Part shown: in pieces, positions 35,186 to 43,294 of the stretch
Position numbering within the stretch: the stretch's first letter is position 1
Layout: every line of letters begins with the position of its first letter
DNA from: Pedobacter sp.
Lineage (GTDB): Bacteria; Bacteroidota; Bacteroidia; Sphingobacteriales; Sphingobacteriaceae
Length of the DNA stretch: 64,000 bases
Assembly: GCA_031119475.1 (NCBI GenBank)
Contig: JAVHXV010000002.1
Location: 310,001 to 374,000 of the forward strand
Direction: 5' to 3'
Notes under the pieces: model-generated
The model's input: only the letters and a program-made list of their open reading frames with translations
The model's database searches: none
What the model was told of the DNA's origin: nothing
Made by a program: the position numbers and the translations under genes

Positions 35186-35614
35186 ATGAGAATATTGATC
35201 ATCTGTTTAGGTATTTTTTTGATCACATCCTGTAAAAAAGATGCATCAGATAACCTGACCAAATACAATTGGGTATTGGAATCGGAAGTCGTTAGTCCGG
35301 CTATGACCATTAACGGAACAACGTCTACAGATTACATGCTCTTGAGGGGCCCAGAAAGCTGTGCCAAAAACTATACCATCGCCTTTGCCAAAAATGGCAG
35401 CTTCACGGTGTCATCAACCGGTTCCTTATGTGATATGAAGGCCAATACCGCCGATCAGCAATGGACACGGGGCGGCGATCAGCTGTCGTTAAACTTTGGC
35501 AAATCGGTAACCAGCATGACCATTTTGGAGGATGCACTCGTGAGTAAGATGACCATCGTTTTCAATGGAACTCCATTTGTAGTGACCTCGACCTACCGGG
35601 CCAAATCCAAGTGA
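35186..35614 (+). CDS. Small lipoprotein, second of a tandem pair
   Basis: The 142-residue paralogue of the preceding gene has signal peptide ILIICLGIFLITSC, then KKDASDNLTKYNWVL, VSPAMTINGTTS, NGSFTVSSTGSLCDM and WTRGGDQLSLNFG. Two Cys beyond the lipid Cys (in ESCAKN and SLCDM) may pair, matching EQCQT and DPKCNG in the first copy. Sequence divergence is substantial, so the duplication is old. The phosphatase gene begins 1 bp after its stop. Confidence 0.72.
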   Translation: MRILIICLGIFLITSCKKDASDNLTKYNWVLESEVVSPAMTINGTTSTDYMLLRGPESCAKNYTIAFAKNGSFTVSSTGSLCDMKANTADQQWTRGGDQLSLNFGKSVTSMTILEDALVSKMTIVFNGTPFVVTSTYRAKSK

Positions 35615-35615
35615 T

Positions 35616-36059
35616 ATGAGAATTTTAATGGTTTGTTTGGGCAATATCTGTCGCTCGCCCTTAGCAGAGGGGATCATGCGCAAAATGGTTCGGGATGAGG
35701 GGCTTGATTGGGATATTGCCTCTGCAGGTACTGGAGATTGGCATGTTGGCCGGCCACCAGATGCAAGGGGCATCGCCGTGGCAGAAACCTATGGATATGA
35801 TATTTCCGCACAGCGTGGACGTCATTTTACGGCCGACCTGTTCGATCAATATGACCTTATCTTGGTTATGGACAAAAATAACTATCGTGATGTAGTTAAG
35901 CTGGCCAAGACCAAAGCCGACCGGACTAAAGTGCAGTTCTTTTTGGCAGATGAGGGCGAAGTCATTGATCCTTATCTGCACAGCCATCTGTTCGACCCTG
36001 TTTTTAGGGAGGTCGAAGCCCGTTGTAAACGTTTGATCAACCAATATCGGACCGCGTAG
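35616..36059 (+). CDS. Low-molecular-weight protein tyrosine phosphatase
   Basis: The 147-residue enzyme has the active-site loop at the N-terminus with nucleophile Cys7, Arg13 and Ser14 (VCLGNICRSPLAEG), and the general-acid motif VIDPYLHSHLFDP. Bacterial members dephosphorylate tyrosine kinases of capsule export or other targets. No kinase gene lies nearby. It is convergent with the membrane protein gene, 5 bp apart. Confidence 0.94.
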   Translation: MRILMVCLGNICRSPLAEGIMRKMVRDEGLDWDIASAGTGDWHVGRPPDARGIAVAETYGYDISAQRGRHFTADLFDQYDLILVMDKNNYRDVVKLAKTKADRTKVQFFLADEGEVIDPYLHSHLFDPVFREVEARCKRLINQYRTA

Positions 36060-36064
36060 GTCAA

Positions 36065-36727
36065 TTATTTACGGAGTTCAATCTTGGTAAGATAGATATA
36101 CCTGAACATACAATAGCAGGCAATTGCGCCAAAAGTATGCCACAGAAAGTGTGTTCCCGTACTGATCCATTCCCATTTATCTCCAATCCTAAAGGTAAGG
36201 GCAATGATAAAGGACAGCAGGGCGATGCCCACCCATCTACCAGCTTTCCATTTGGTGCGGATCAGATAGGCGAGTACGGGCAATAGCACCAAGGCCGCCA
36301 TCATGGCATAGTTGATGTTGATGAACAATTGGTGATTTCCAGCCATCATCATTTTCCTAAACAGAAATTGAAAAGCGACATAACCTCCGACCAATAGTAG
36401 TGAAAAATACCACCTGACGAGCTTGGTCAGGAAGTAGATCCCTGCCGAAATACAGAGCAGCATGATCTGCAGCCAATCCATTAGGATAAAAATAGGCCAT
36501 TGCCTAAAGGTGTGATAGGTGGTTCCGCCAATCCCTCCAATAATCAAGAGCGCCAAACAATAGCTTAAAAATGGATGCTCCCTAAACTGGCCCCAAAGTT
36601 TAATGATCCAAAAAATGGCGATGCATAAGAAGAAGCCCGATGTAATGGCATTCAACGGCTCTGGAAAGGCATGGGCAAGGTTGGTTTCGGCATAGAGCGT
36701 TCCGCCGTCTGGAGGATTTTGTAGCAT
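36065..36727 (-). CDS. CREST-superfamily (alkaline ceramidase-like) membrane protein
   Basis: The 220-residue protein has about seven hydrophobic helices. Motifs line up with alkaline ceramidases: GGIGGTTYHTF (His72), a later Asp84 in FILMDWLQ, and the C-terminal THFLWHTFGAIACY with His193 and His197 in an HxxxH pattern. In the family the three His bind zinc and the Asp is catalytic. The Ser usually four residues before the first His is Gly68 here, with Thr at 69-70, so activity may differ. Sphingobacteriaceae make ceramides, which makes a lipid amidase role plausible. The assignment is by eye. Confidence 0.55.
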   Translation of the reverse strand: MLQNPPDGGTLYAETNLAHAFPEPLNAITSGFFLCIAIFWIIKLWGQFREHPFLSYCLALLIIGGIGGTTYHTFRQWPIFILMDWLQIMLLCISAGIYFLTKLVRWYFSLLLVGGYVAFQFLFRKMMMAGNHQLFININYAMMAALVLLPVLAYLIRTKWKAGRWVGIALLSFIIALTFRIGDKWEWISTGTHFLWHTFGAIACYCMFRYIYLTKIELRK

Positions 36728-36796
36728 AGATGGTCAATCTTGTGGACAAGTTTTTTTAAAACGTTTTTCTTGAATTTAATGTTTTAATTTTATGGC

Positions 36797-36834
36797 AACA
36801 ACCTCGCAGGTTCTTAAGAACCTGCGAGGTTGTT
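36797..36834. repeat. 38-bp perfect palindrome, copy 1
   Basis: The 19-nt arms meet at TTCTT/AAGAA and contain ACCTCGCAGGTTCTT. The central 30 bp are identical to the palindrome at 53200-53229. It lies between a membrane protein gene and the DUF1543 gene. Confidence 0.92.
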
Positions 36835-36853
36835 ATTACTTAGATCGGTTACC

Positions 36854-37417
36854 ATGGATACACCCAAATTATTTATGATCCTCTTAGGGGCAACCCCCAA
36901 GGGGAGGAACATTGAACAGCATGATATTTTTTTCGGGATCGGCCATTCTCTCAAGGAACTTTTGCCAGAAATGCTCGCTTTTTGGCCAGAGGCGAAAGAC
37001 AAGATCCATATTGATGCTTATCGGATTGTCAATAAGGTGGGCGATTACCAAGTTACAGTTGTGGATAAAGGCCAATCCATCCATGCAGATCTCAATCGCT
37101 TATTTTTTCTCAATCTCGGCGGATACAAGAAAGGAGAATTTGAAGAGCTACACTACAAAATGGTGGTCGTGGCCGATCAAAAAGCAAAAGCCATTCAGGA
37201 AGCCAAGACCACCGCATTTTATAAGCATGTTGGTTTTAAGGGTGCTACATCGCACATAGACGACAAATTCGGTGTAGATGTAGATGACATCTTTGAGATC
37301 AAGGACATCCTGTCTGCCCAGACCAAAATGAAGTACAGCCTCAAATTTACCAAAGCCGCGCAGCTACCAGAAGATGAACTGGTTTTGGGGTATATACCGA
37401 TTTCAAAGTTGGTTTAG
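36854..37417 (+). CDS. DUF1543 domain-containing protein
   Basis: The 187-residue protein begins MDTPKLFMILLGATPKGRNI and has QHDIFFGIGHSLKELLPEM, the opening of the DUF1543 family. A second half repeats the alpha/beta pattern (FFLNLGGYKKGEFEELHYKM). Biochemical function is unknown. Reading upstream of 36854 runs into the palindrome, so this ATG is preferred over the one at 36830. Confidence 0.88.
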   Translation: MDTPKLFMILLGATPKGRNIEQHDIFFGIGHSLKELLPEMLAFWPEAKDKIHIDAYRIVNKVGDYQVTVVDKGQSIHADLNRLFFLNLGGYKKGEFEELHYKMVVVADQKAKAIQEAKTTAFYKHVGFKGATSHIDDKFGVDVDDIFEIKDILSAQTKMKYSLKFTKAAQLPEDELVLGYIPISKLV

Positions 37418-37495
37418 GTGTTGGTTGTTGAGTTGTTTAGGTAACGACTCACTATTCACTATCTCATCACCTTACCACCTCATCAACTCAACACC

Positions 37496-37942
37496 CTACC
37501 CCAATTCTGGTTGCATCAACGTGGCGATGGCCATGCGGTTCCATGCATTGATGGTGATGATGGCCACCATGAGCTGGGCGAGGTAATGTTCGTCGAAAAG
37601 TGAACGTGCCTGCTCATAGGTCGATGTACTCACGCCACCTTGCGAAATCAGGGTCATTTCTTCGGTTAGGGCCAATATTGCCCTTTCCTCATTGCTGTAG
37701 AGTCCATCTACCTCTTTCCAGGCATTCAACAGATAGATGCGTGCCTCACTTTCTCCATTTTTGCGGGCGTCGGTAGTGTGCATGTTAATGCAATAGGCAC
37801 AGCCATTGATCTGTGAAGCCCTGATCTTGATGAGTTCCTTATGGGTTTTGTCGAGTGATGAGGATGCCAGATATCCCTCCAATCCTAATATCGCCTTGTA
37901 GGCCGCTGGTTCCAATTGACCAACATTAATTCTTTTTTCCAT
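37496..37942 (-). CDS. AhpD-like carboxymuconolactone decarboxylase family protein
   Basis: The 148-residue all-helical protein carries the redox CxxC motif in NGCAYCINMHTTDARKNGE, as in AhpD-type alkylhydroperoxidases. The start at 37942 (MEKRINVGQLEPAAYKAILGL) is chosen because a TAACTTTG -7 element lies at 37963-37970. A Crp/Fnr regulator gene lies upstream on the same strand and has the same -7 word, so the regulator may control this gene, as in many Bacteroidota pairs. Confidence 0.88.
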   Translation of the reverse strand: MEKRINVGQLEPAAYKAILGLEGYLASSSLDKTHKELIKIRASQINGCAYCINMHTTDARKNGESEARIYLLNAWKEVDGLYSNEERAILALTEEMTLISQGGVSTSTYEQARSLFDEHYLAQLMVAIITINAWNRMAIATLMQPELG

Positions 37943-37962
37943 GATTACTTTATTTGAATACC

Positions 37963-37970
37963 CAAAGTTA
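37963..37970 (-). promoter_or_regulatory. -7 element of the AhpD-like gene
   Basis: The minus strand reads TAACTTTG, giving a leader of about 15 nt. Confidence 0.5.
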
Positions 37971-38031
37971 TCATGCAACTGATCAGAAAATCTTAAGCTG
38001 GTTTAAGAAAGAGAAAGGATTGGGTGTGGTT

Positions 38032-38202
38032 ACAAGTATCAGGTATCGAGTATCAGGTATCGAGTATCAAGTATCAGGTATCAAGTATCAAGTAACTTTG
38101 GCATTAAGCTTAAACCTTAAAACCTTTCAACTTTCCAACCTACAACCTACAACCTACAACCTACAACCTACAACCTACAACCTACAACCTACAACCTACA
38201 AC
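38032..38202. repeat. GTATCAAG repeats and a CTACAAC heptamer tract
   Basis: Degenerate GTATCAGGTATCGA words (38035-38092) are followed by about nine perfect CTACAAC copies (about 38138-38196). No gene is visible in this 260-bp gap. Confidence 0.85.
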
Positions 38203-38204
38203 TC

Positions 38205-38777
38205 TCAACCCTTTCTCCTAAGCTCGCTCAAATATTCTGGTGTTAGGCCAAGATAGGAAGCGAGCATATATTGGGGGATCCGCTGCACAAAGGCAGGGAA
38301 CAAGGAGATAAAAAGCTTGTAGTTTTCTTCTTTAGAGTAGTCATGATGGTATTTTACGCGCATCTGGGCGGCGGCATAGGCCCTTTGCATCATGATCCTG
38401 AAATACCTTTCCAATTGGGGCAGCTTCCTGAACAATTCATCTTGTTGGTGCGCTTCAATGGCCACGATCGTCGCATCCTCAATCGCCTGGATGAAAAACT
38501 GTGAGGGCTGCTGTAGGCTAAGGCTCATGTAATCTGCCAGCCACCAGTTTTCCAACGCAAAATGGGTAATCTGTTCCATGCCCTTGTTGTTGATATAGAA
38601 CATCCTCAGACAGCCTTTTTCTACAAAATAGTTGGCCTTGCAGACCTGTCCTTCTTTCAACAGAAAATCCTTTTTTTTGATGGATGCAGGCCTCAGATAG
38701 GTATAGAGTAGCGCCACATCTCCATCACTTAAGGGGACATGTTTGCGGAGGTGGCTAATCAGGTTGGGACAATTCAC
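38205..38777 (-). CDS. Crp/Fnr family transcriptional regulator
   Basis: The 190-residue protein has an N-terminal cyclic-nucleotide-binding-like beta-roll (IKKKDFLLKEGQVCKANYFVEKGCLRMFYI) and a C-terminal helix-turn-helix (IPQYMLASYLGLTPEYLSELRRKG). The HTH ends almost at the C-terminus, as in the short Bacteroidota class. The codon at 38777-38775 is GTG; a TAACTTTG -7 element at 38798-38805 supports it. No Fnr-type Cys cluster is seen, and the ligand is unknown. Confidence 0.9.
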   Translation of the reverse strand: MNCPNLISHLRKHVPLSDGDVALLYTYLRPASIKKKDFLLKEGQVCKANYFVEKGCLRMFYINNKGMEQITHFALENWWLADYMSLSLQQPSQFFIQAIEDATIVAIEAHQQDELFRKLPQLERYFRIMMQRAYAAAQMRVKYHHDYSKEENYKLFISLFPAFVQRIPQYMLASYLGLTPEYLSELRRKG

Positions 38778-38797
38778 AAGGCAATCTTTAGATCATT

Positions 38798-38805
38798 CAA
38801 AGTTA
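38798..38805 (-). promoter_or_regulatory. -7 element of the Crp/Fnr regulator gene
   Basis: The minus strand reads TAACTTTG, about 20 bp before the GTG start. Confidence 0.5.
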
Positions 38806-38888
38806 ATCACGTATTCTTAAAAGTGCTAAGTAAGTTTAAACCTTTTTTTTATAGCGATGTTGTTAAATCACATTAAAACCTATAAAAA

Positions 38889-39344
38889 ATGGAAACTAGA
38901 ACAATAAACGCAGAGATTTTAAACGATCTGGTACAGATCAACAATGATAGGGTAGCAGGTTATGAAAAGGCTATCGCCGAATTGAAGCCTGAGGATTCAG
39001 ACCTGAAAGCATTATTTACCCGGATGATCGGAGAAAGCCATCAATATAAAATGGCATTGGCTACTGAAGTGCAGGCATTGGGCGAAGAAATCGAAGAGGG
39101 AACCACCAATTCTGGAAAGATTTATCGTGCATGGATGGATTTGAAGGCTGTTTTTACCGGACATGACCGTCAAACAGTATTAAACAACTGTGAGTTTGGC
39201 GAGGATGCAGCCCAAAAAGCATATAAAATGGCACTTGCCGAAGAAGGCATCTCATCGGATCTGAGGACCTTGATTACAGACCAGAAAGCTGCATTAAGGG
39301 TTTCACACGATGAAATAAAAGCACTGAGAGACTCCCAAGTATAA
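38889..39344 (+). CDS. DUF2383 (PA2169-type) four-helix-bundle protein
   Basis: The 151-residue protein is a ferritin-like helical bundle: METRTINAEILNDLVQINNDRVAGYEKAI, LFTRMIGESHQYKMALATEV, and AEEGISSDLRTLITDQKAALRVSHDEI. The Glu and His spacing (GYEKA, ESHQY, GEDAAQ, SHDEI) is like di-metal ferritin folds, but metal binding is unproven. Homologues are linked to stress or stationary phase. A terminator follows. Confidence 0.85.
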   Translation: METRTINAEILNDLVQINNDRVAGYEKAIAELKPEDSDLKALFTRMIGESHQYKMALATEVQALGEEIEEGTTNSGKIYRAWMDLKAVFTGHDRQTVLNNCEFGEDAAQKAYKMALAEEGISSDLRTLITDQKAALRVSHDEIKALRDSQV

Positions 39345-39363
39345 AAACTCTCTATTCATCAAT

Positions 39364-39401
39364 AAGCCACCATGATCATTTCGTGGTGGCTTTGTTTTTT
39401 T
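39364..39401 (+). terminator. Intrinsic terminator after the DUF2383 gene
   Basis: AAGCCACCA and TGGTGGCTT form a 9-bp stem with an 11-nt loop, followed by TGTTTTTTT. Confidence 0.88.
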
Positions 39402-39441
39402 GGACTTACGAAGTCCTAAGTCTACTTAAGCCCTATATGCA

Positions 39442-42060
39442 TTACTTTTTTTCCAATTCCTGATCTAAATAGTTGGTTACTTTCTCGATAGCATTGTGTA
39501 TGGTATCGCTTAAAATGGTAACATAAGATCCAGGTATGGCGTTGGCCATTACTTCCCTCAGACAGTCTTCGCCATCATTATTGATCACAATCGGCAGGTC
39601 AGGCTTCACTTCCCTCAGTCCAATGAGCAACAGATCGATCAGTTCCTGCTGGCTTCTTCCGCGAAGGTATTTTTCCTGACAGATGTAGACTTTATCGAAC
39701 ATGTGTGCAGCGATACGTGCAGTTTCTATGATATCTTCATTTCTGCGGTCGCCAGTGCCCGAAATAATCCCAACATGCATGGTTGCTGGAATTGTTGCCA
39801 AATAGGCCCTGATCCCATTAAAACCATCCGGATTGTGCGCAAAATCCACCAGCACTGTAAATTCCTTGAACTTGAAGGTGTTCATTCTTCCAGGGGTATG
39901 GGCTGCAGAAGGGATGAAGGTTTCTAGTGAAGTACGGATGTCTTCGGTCTTATACCCCCATAAAAAAGTAGTCAGCGTTGCGGCCAGTACATTTTGGATC
40001 ATAAATTCGACCGATCCATTAAATGTAAGCGGAATATGTGTGACTTTTTCAACCCTGATCTTCCAATCGCCCTTTTTAATGGTTACATATCCATTTTCGT
40101 AGATTGCGGCAATCCCTCCTTTTTTGCAATGTTCCTTGATGACTGGATTTTTTTCATCCATGCTAAAATAGGCCACATTACAATCGGCACTTTCGGCAAT
40201 CTTCAGACAATGCTTATTATCTGCATTCAAGACCGCCCAACCGTTTCTTTTTACGGCACCAATCACCACAGATTTTACCCGTGTCAGATCGTCGAGATTA
40301 TGGATGTCTGCCAGACCCAAATGGTCTTCCTGGATATTGGTTACCACACCGATGTCACAGCTGTTAAAACCTAGTCCCGAACGTAAAATACCGCCACGGG
40401 CAGTTTCCAGAACGGCAACTTCAACGGTCGGATCTTTTAAAATGAACTCTGCACTGAATGGGCCGGTGGTATCACCTTTCATCAATAAGGTGTTTTGGAC
40501 GTAAATTCCATCCGATGTCGTAAATCCGACCCGACTGCCATTGTTCTTTACAATATGTGCAATGAGGCGTGTAGTTGTGGTCTTGCCATTTGTTCCGGTT
40601 ACGGCGATGATGGGGATCCGTGCAGATTTGCCTGGCGGATAGAGCATATCAATTACTGGTGCGGCCACATTTCTCGGCAGGCCTTCACTTGGCGCCAGGT
40701 GCATCCTAAATCCCGGGGCAGCATTTACTTCCAAAATCACTCCCCCATTTTCGGTCAATGGCTCCGTCAGGTTTTCGGCCATGATGTCGATCCCGCAGAT
40801 ATCCAAACCCACGATCCGTGAAATCCTTTCACAATTGAATACATTCTGCGGGTGTACCTGATCCGTCACATCTATTGAAGTTCCGCCCGTGCTCAAGTTG
40901 GCGGTAGATTTGAGGTAGACGATTTCGCCTTTCGCAGGAACTGTTTCCAAGGTATAGCCTTTTTTATCCAATAGGTCTTCGGTATCACGGTCTACCGTAA
41001 TTTCGGTGAGCACATTCTCATGGCCATATCCACGCCTAGGGTCGGCATTTTCTTGATCGATGAGGTACTGGATGGTATTTTTTCCATCGCCCCTGATGTG
41101 GGCCGGCACGCGCAGGGCTGCAGCAACCATTTTGTGGTCGATAACGAGTACCCTAAAATCATGTCCGCTGATAAAACGTTCTACAATAATCCTTCTCGAA
41201 TACTGTTTGGCATAATGAAAGGCAGCAATGGCCTCTGATTCGGTCTTTACGTTAATGGTAGCCCCTTTGCCATGATTGCCATCCAAAGGTTTAAATACCA
41301 ACGGAAAACCAACGCTCTTCAGTGCACTGTAAACATCATCAATGGTCGTTACCGTAACGCCCTTTGCTACAGGAATGGCCGCATCTCCCAGCAAGCGCTT
41401 GGTTTCATCCTTATCGCCAGCGATATCTACGGCAATGCTGCTGGTCCGCTCGGTCATGGTTGCCCTAAAACGGACCTGGTTCTTCCCATAGCCGAGCTGC
41501 ACCAATGAGCTTTTATTTAAGCGGATCCACGGAATGTTGCGCGAAATGGCTTCATCAACAATCGATCCCGTACTTGGGCCAAGGCGCTCCGATTCCCTCA
41601 ATTCCTTCATCTGCTGAATATCGGCATCAAGGTCATACGCTTTGCCCTCAATCAAGGCCTCGGCAATCCTGACCGCCGACTCTGCGGCAAAAACGCCAAC
41701 TTTTTCTTCCAGATAGCTGAACACTACATTATAAATGCCATCGGTTTTGGTCTGACGGGTCCGGCCAAAACCAGTATCCATTCCGGCCAAGGTCTGTGTT
41801 TCAAGCGCAATGTGCTCAATCACATGGCCCATCCAGGTTCCTTCTTCCACGCGCGATAAAAAACCACCAGGTTCGCCTTTTGAACAACGATGCGAATACA
41901 AACTAGGAATTAATTTTTCTAATCCTTCCTTAAATCCCGGAATGAGGTTGGTCGGTCTTTGCTCCAATTCTTCCAGATCTAAACGCATCTGGATCAGTTT
42001 TTTCCTGTTAATGGACCAGATGTTCGGTCCGCGGAGGACCTGTATTCCTAATATCTTCAT
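39442..42060 (-). CDS. cphA: Cyanophycin synthetase
   Basis: CphA polymerises aspartate and arginine into multi-L-arginyl-poly-L-aspartate using ATP. The 872-residue protein has the three expected parts: an N-terminal domain (MKILGIQVLRGPNIWSINRKK; MGHVIEHIALETQTLAG), an ATP-grasp domain (about 210-480, with VFKPLDGNHGKGATINVKTE and GVILEVNAAPGFRMHL), and a Mur-ligase-like domain with P-loop AVTGTNGKTTTTRLIAHIV near residue 487 and VDFAHNPDGFNGI. Downstream on the opposite strand, diverging from the same 208-bp region, are the degradation genes cphB and an isoaspartyl peptidase. Confidence 0.95.
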   Translation of the reverse strand: MKILGIQVLRGPNIWSINRKKLIQMRLDLEELEQRPTNLIPGFKEGLEKLIPSLYSHRCSKGEPGGFLSRVEEGTWMGHVIEHIALETQTLAGMDTGFGRTRQTKTDGIYNVVFSYLEEKVGVFAAESAVRIAEALIEGKAYDLDADIQQMKELRESERLGPSTGSIVDEAISRNIPWIRLNKSSLVQLGYGKNQVRFRATMTERTSSIAVDIAGDKDETKRLLGDAAIPVAKGVTVTTIDDVYSALKSVGFPLVFKPLDGNHGKGATINVKTESEAIAAFHYAKQYSRRIIVERFISGHDFRVLVIDHKMVAAALRVPAHIRGDGKNTIQYLIDQENADPRRGYGHENVLTEITVDRDTEDLLDKKGYTLETVPAKGEIVYLKSTANLSTGGTSIDVTDQVHPQNVFNCERISRIVGLDICGIDIMAENLTEPLTENGGVILEVNAAPGFRMHLAPSEGLPRNVAAPVIDMLYPPGKSARIPIIAVTGTNGKTTTTRLIAHIVKNNGSRVGFTTSDGIYVQNTLLMKGDTTGPFSAEFILKDPTVEVAVLETARGGILRSGLGFNSCDIGVVTNIQEDHLGLADIHNLDDLTRVKSVVIGAVKRNGWAVLNADNKHCLKIAESADCNVAYFSMDEKNPVIKEHCKKGGIAAIYENGYVTIKKGDWKIRVEKVTHIPLTFNGSVEFMIQNVLAATLTTFLWGYKTEDIRTSLETFIPSAAHTPGRMNTFKFKEFTVLVDFAHNPDGFNGIRAYLATIPATMHVGIISGTGDRRNEDIIETARIAAHMFDKVYICQEKYLRGRSQQELIDLLLIGLREVKPDLPIVINNDGEDCLREVMANAIPGSYVTILSDTIHNAIEKVTNYLDQELEKK

Positions 42061-42232
42061 GTAATTTCAGTTAGCGTTCTTGCAAAGTAAAATAAAGATT
42101 TTTTTTAAATAAACAGAGATCTGGCGCAAAAGATTGAAATGCTCACCTAGAATGCTGTTCAAACATTAATTAATTGTTAATTACTGTCGAAGTATTTATA
42201 AATTTAATGTTAAAATATTAGGCTAATGGTGA

Positions 42233-42240
42233 TAATTTTG
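42233..42240 (+). promoter_or_regulatory. -7 element of cphB
   Basis: TAATTTTG, 28 bp before the cphB ATG, in the divergent cphA-cphB region. Confidence 0.55.
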
Positions 42241-42268
42241 GCACTTTAGCGAAAATCTAACAATAAGA

Positions 42269-43141
42269 ATGGTTCCAAAAGGGAAATTAATCATCATTGG
42301 TGGCGCAATCAATACCGGCAGTTTTGCCGAAACGCAATTTGGATTGCCCCAGAACATGAACTTTTTTGAGCGTGGGATTTTAAAGCGGATTACCACTGAA
42401 TCTGCAAAAGGCATTGAATCACGTTTCGAAATCTTGACTACCGCTTCTTTGATCCCAGAAAAAGTGGGTGAAGAATACATCAAGGCTTTTGCGCAATTGG
42501 ATGTGCACAATGTTGGCGTACTGAACATTGCAAGCCGTGAGCAGGCCAATAACCTCGCATTTGCGGAAAGGATTGCAGCGGCAGATGTAATCATCTTTAC
42601 TGGTGGAGATCAACTGCGCCTGTCGTCAATTTTTGGTGGAACGGAAATCCATCGCATTTTGCTCGAAAAATACCAGCATACCGAAATCGTCATTGCCGGA
42701 ACTTCGGCAGGAGCCGCAGCCAGCTCAAAAAACATGATCTATCAAGGCAGTAGTAAGGATGCCCTGTTAAAAGGAGAGGTAAAAATTACGGGCGGATTGG
42801 GCTTTATTGACGACGTAATTGTAGATACCCATTTTGTACAGCGTGGGCGCATTGGCCGATTGTTGTATGCCACGGCCAGTAATCCGGGTATATTGGGCAT
42901 TGGTTTGGGCGAAGATACAGGCCTGTACATCCATGGCGGTACAATGGAAGCCATTGGCTCTGGCATGGTGATCCTTGTTGATGGCCGCTTAATGGCCGAT
43001 ACCAACTTGACCGATGTAGAAATAGGCCAGCCCGTATCCATCAAAAATATGATCGTACATGTGATGTGCGATGGAGATGTTTATGACCTGGCTACGCATC
43101 AATTGCTCATCCATCACCCAAAAGTGGTGCCTGTTGATTGA
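42269..43141 (+). CDS. cphB: Cyanophycinase
   Basis: This S51-family exopeptidase releases beta-Asp-Arg dipeptides from cyanophycin. The 290-residue protein has the N-terminal GKLIIIGGAINTG, the nucleophile Ser146 in IAGTSAGAAASSKNM, GGLGFIDDVIVDTHFVQRGRIGRLLYA with the catalytic His context, and GIGLGEDTGLYI. It diverges from cphA, and the peptidase that finishes degradation lies 153 bp downstream. Presence of both synthesis and degradation genes indicates a working nitrogen-storage module. Confidence 0.95.
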   Translation: MVPKGKLIIIGGAINTGSFAETQFGLPQNMNFFERGILKRITTESAKGIESRFEILTTASLIPEKVGEEYIKAFAQLDVHNVGVLNIASREQANNLAFAERIAAADVIIFTGGDQLRLSSIFGGTEIHRILLEKYQHTEIVIAGTSAGAAASSKNMIYQGSSKDALLKGEVKITGGLGFIDDVIVDTHFVQRGRIGRLLYATASNPGILGIGLGEDTGLYIHGGTMEAIGSGMVILVDGRLMADTNLTDVEIGQPVSIKNMIVHVMCDGDVYDLATHQLLIHHPKVVPVD

Positions 43142-43145
43142 GGTC

Positions 43146-43293
43146 AAAAGTTAAAAGTCAAAAGTTAAAAGTCGAAAGTCAAAAATATAAAGTCTTGTAG
43201 AGGAGCTATTGCATCATGCAAAAGATGCGATCTATTCAAATCTCATATTTTAATCTCAAGTCTTACGTCTCAGGTCTCAAATCTCACATCTCC
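43146..43293. repeat. AAAAGTTAAAAGTC and TCTCAAATCTCA micro-repeats
   Basis: The 150-bp gap between cphB and the peptidase gene is mostly degenerate repeats: AAAAGTCAAAAGTT at 43146-43190 and TCTCAAGTCTTACGTCTC-type words at 43240-43293. Confidence 0.6.
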
Positions 43294-43294
43294 A

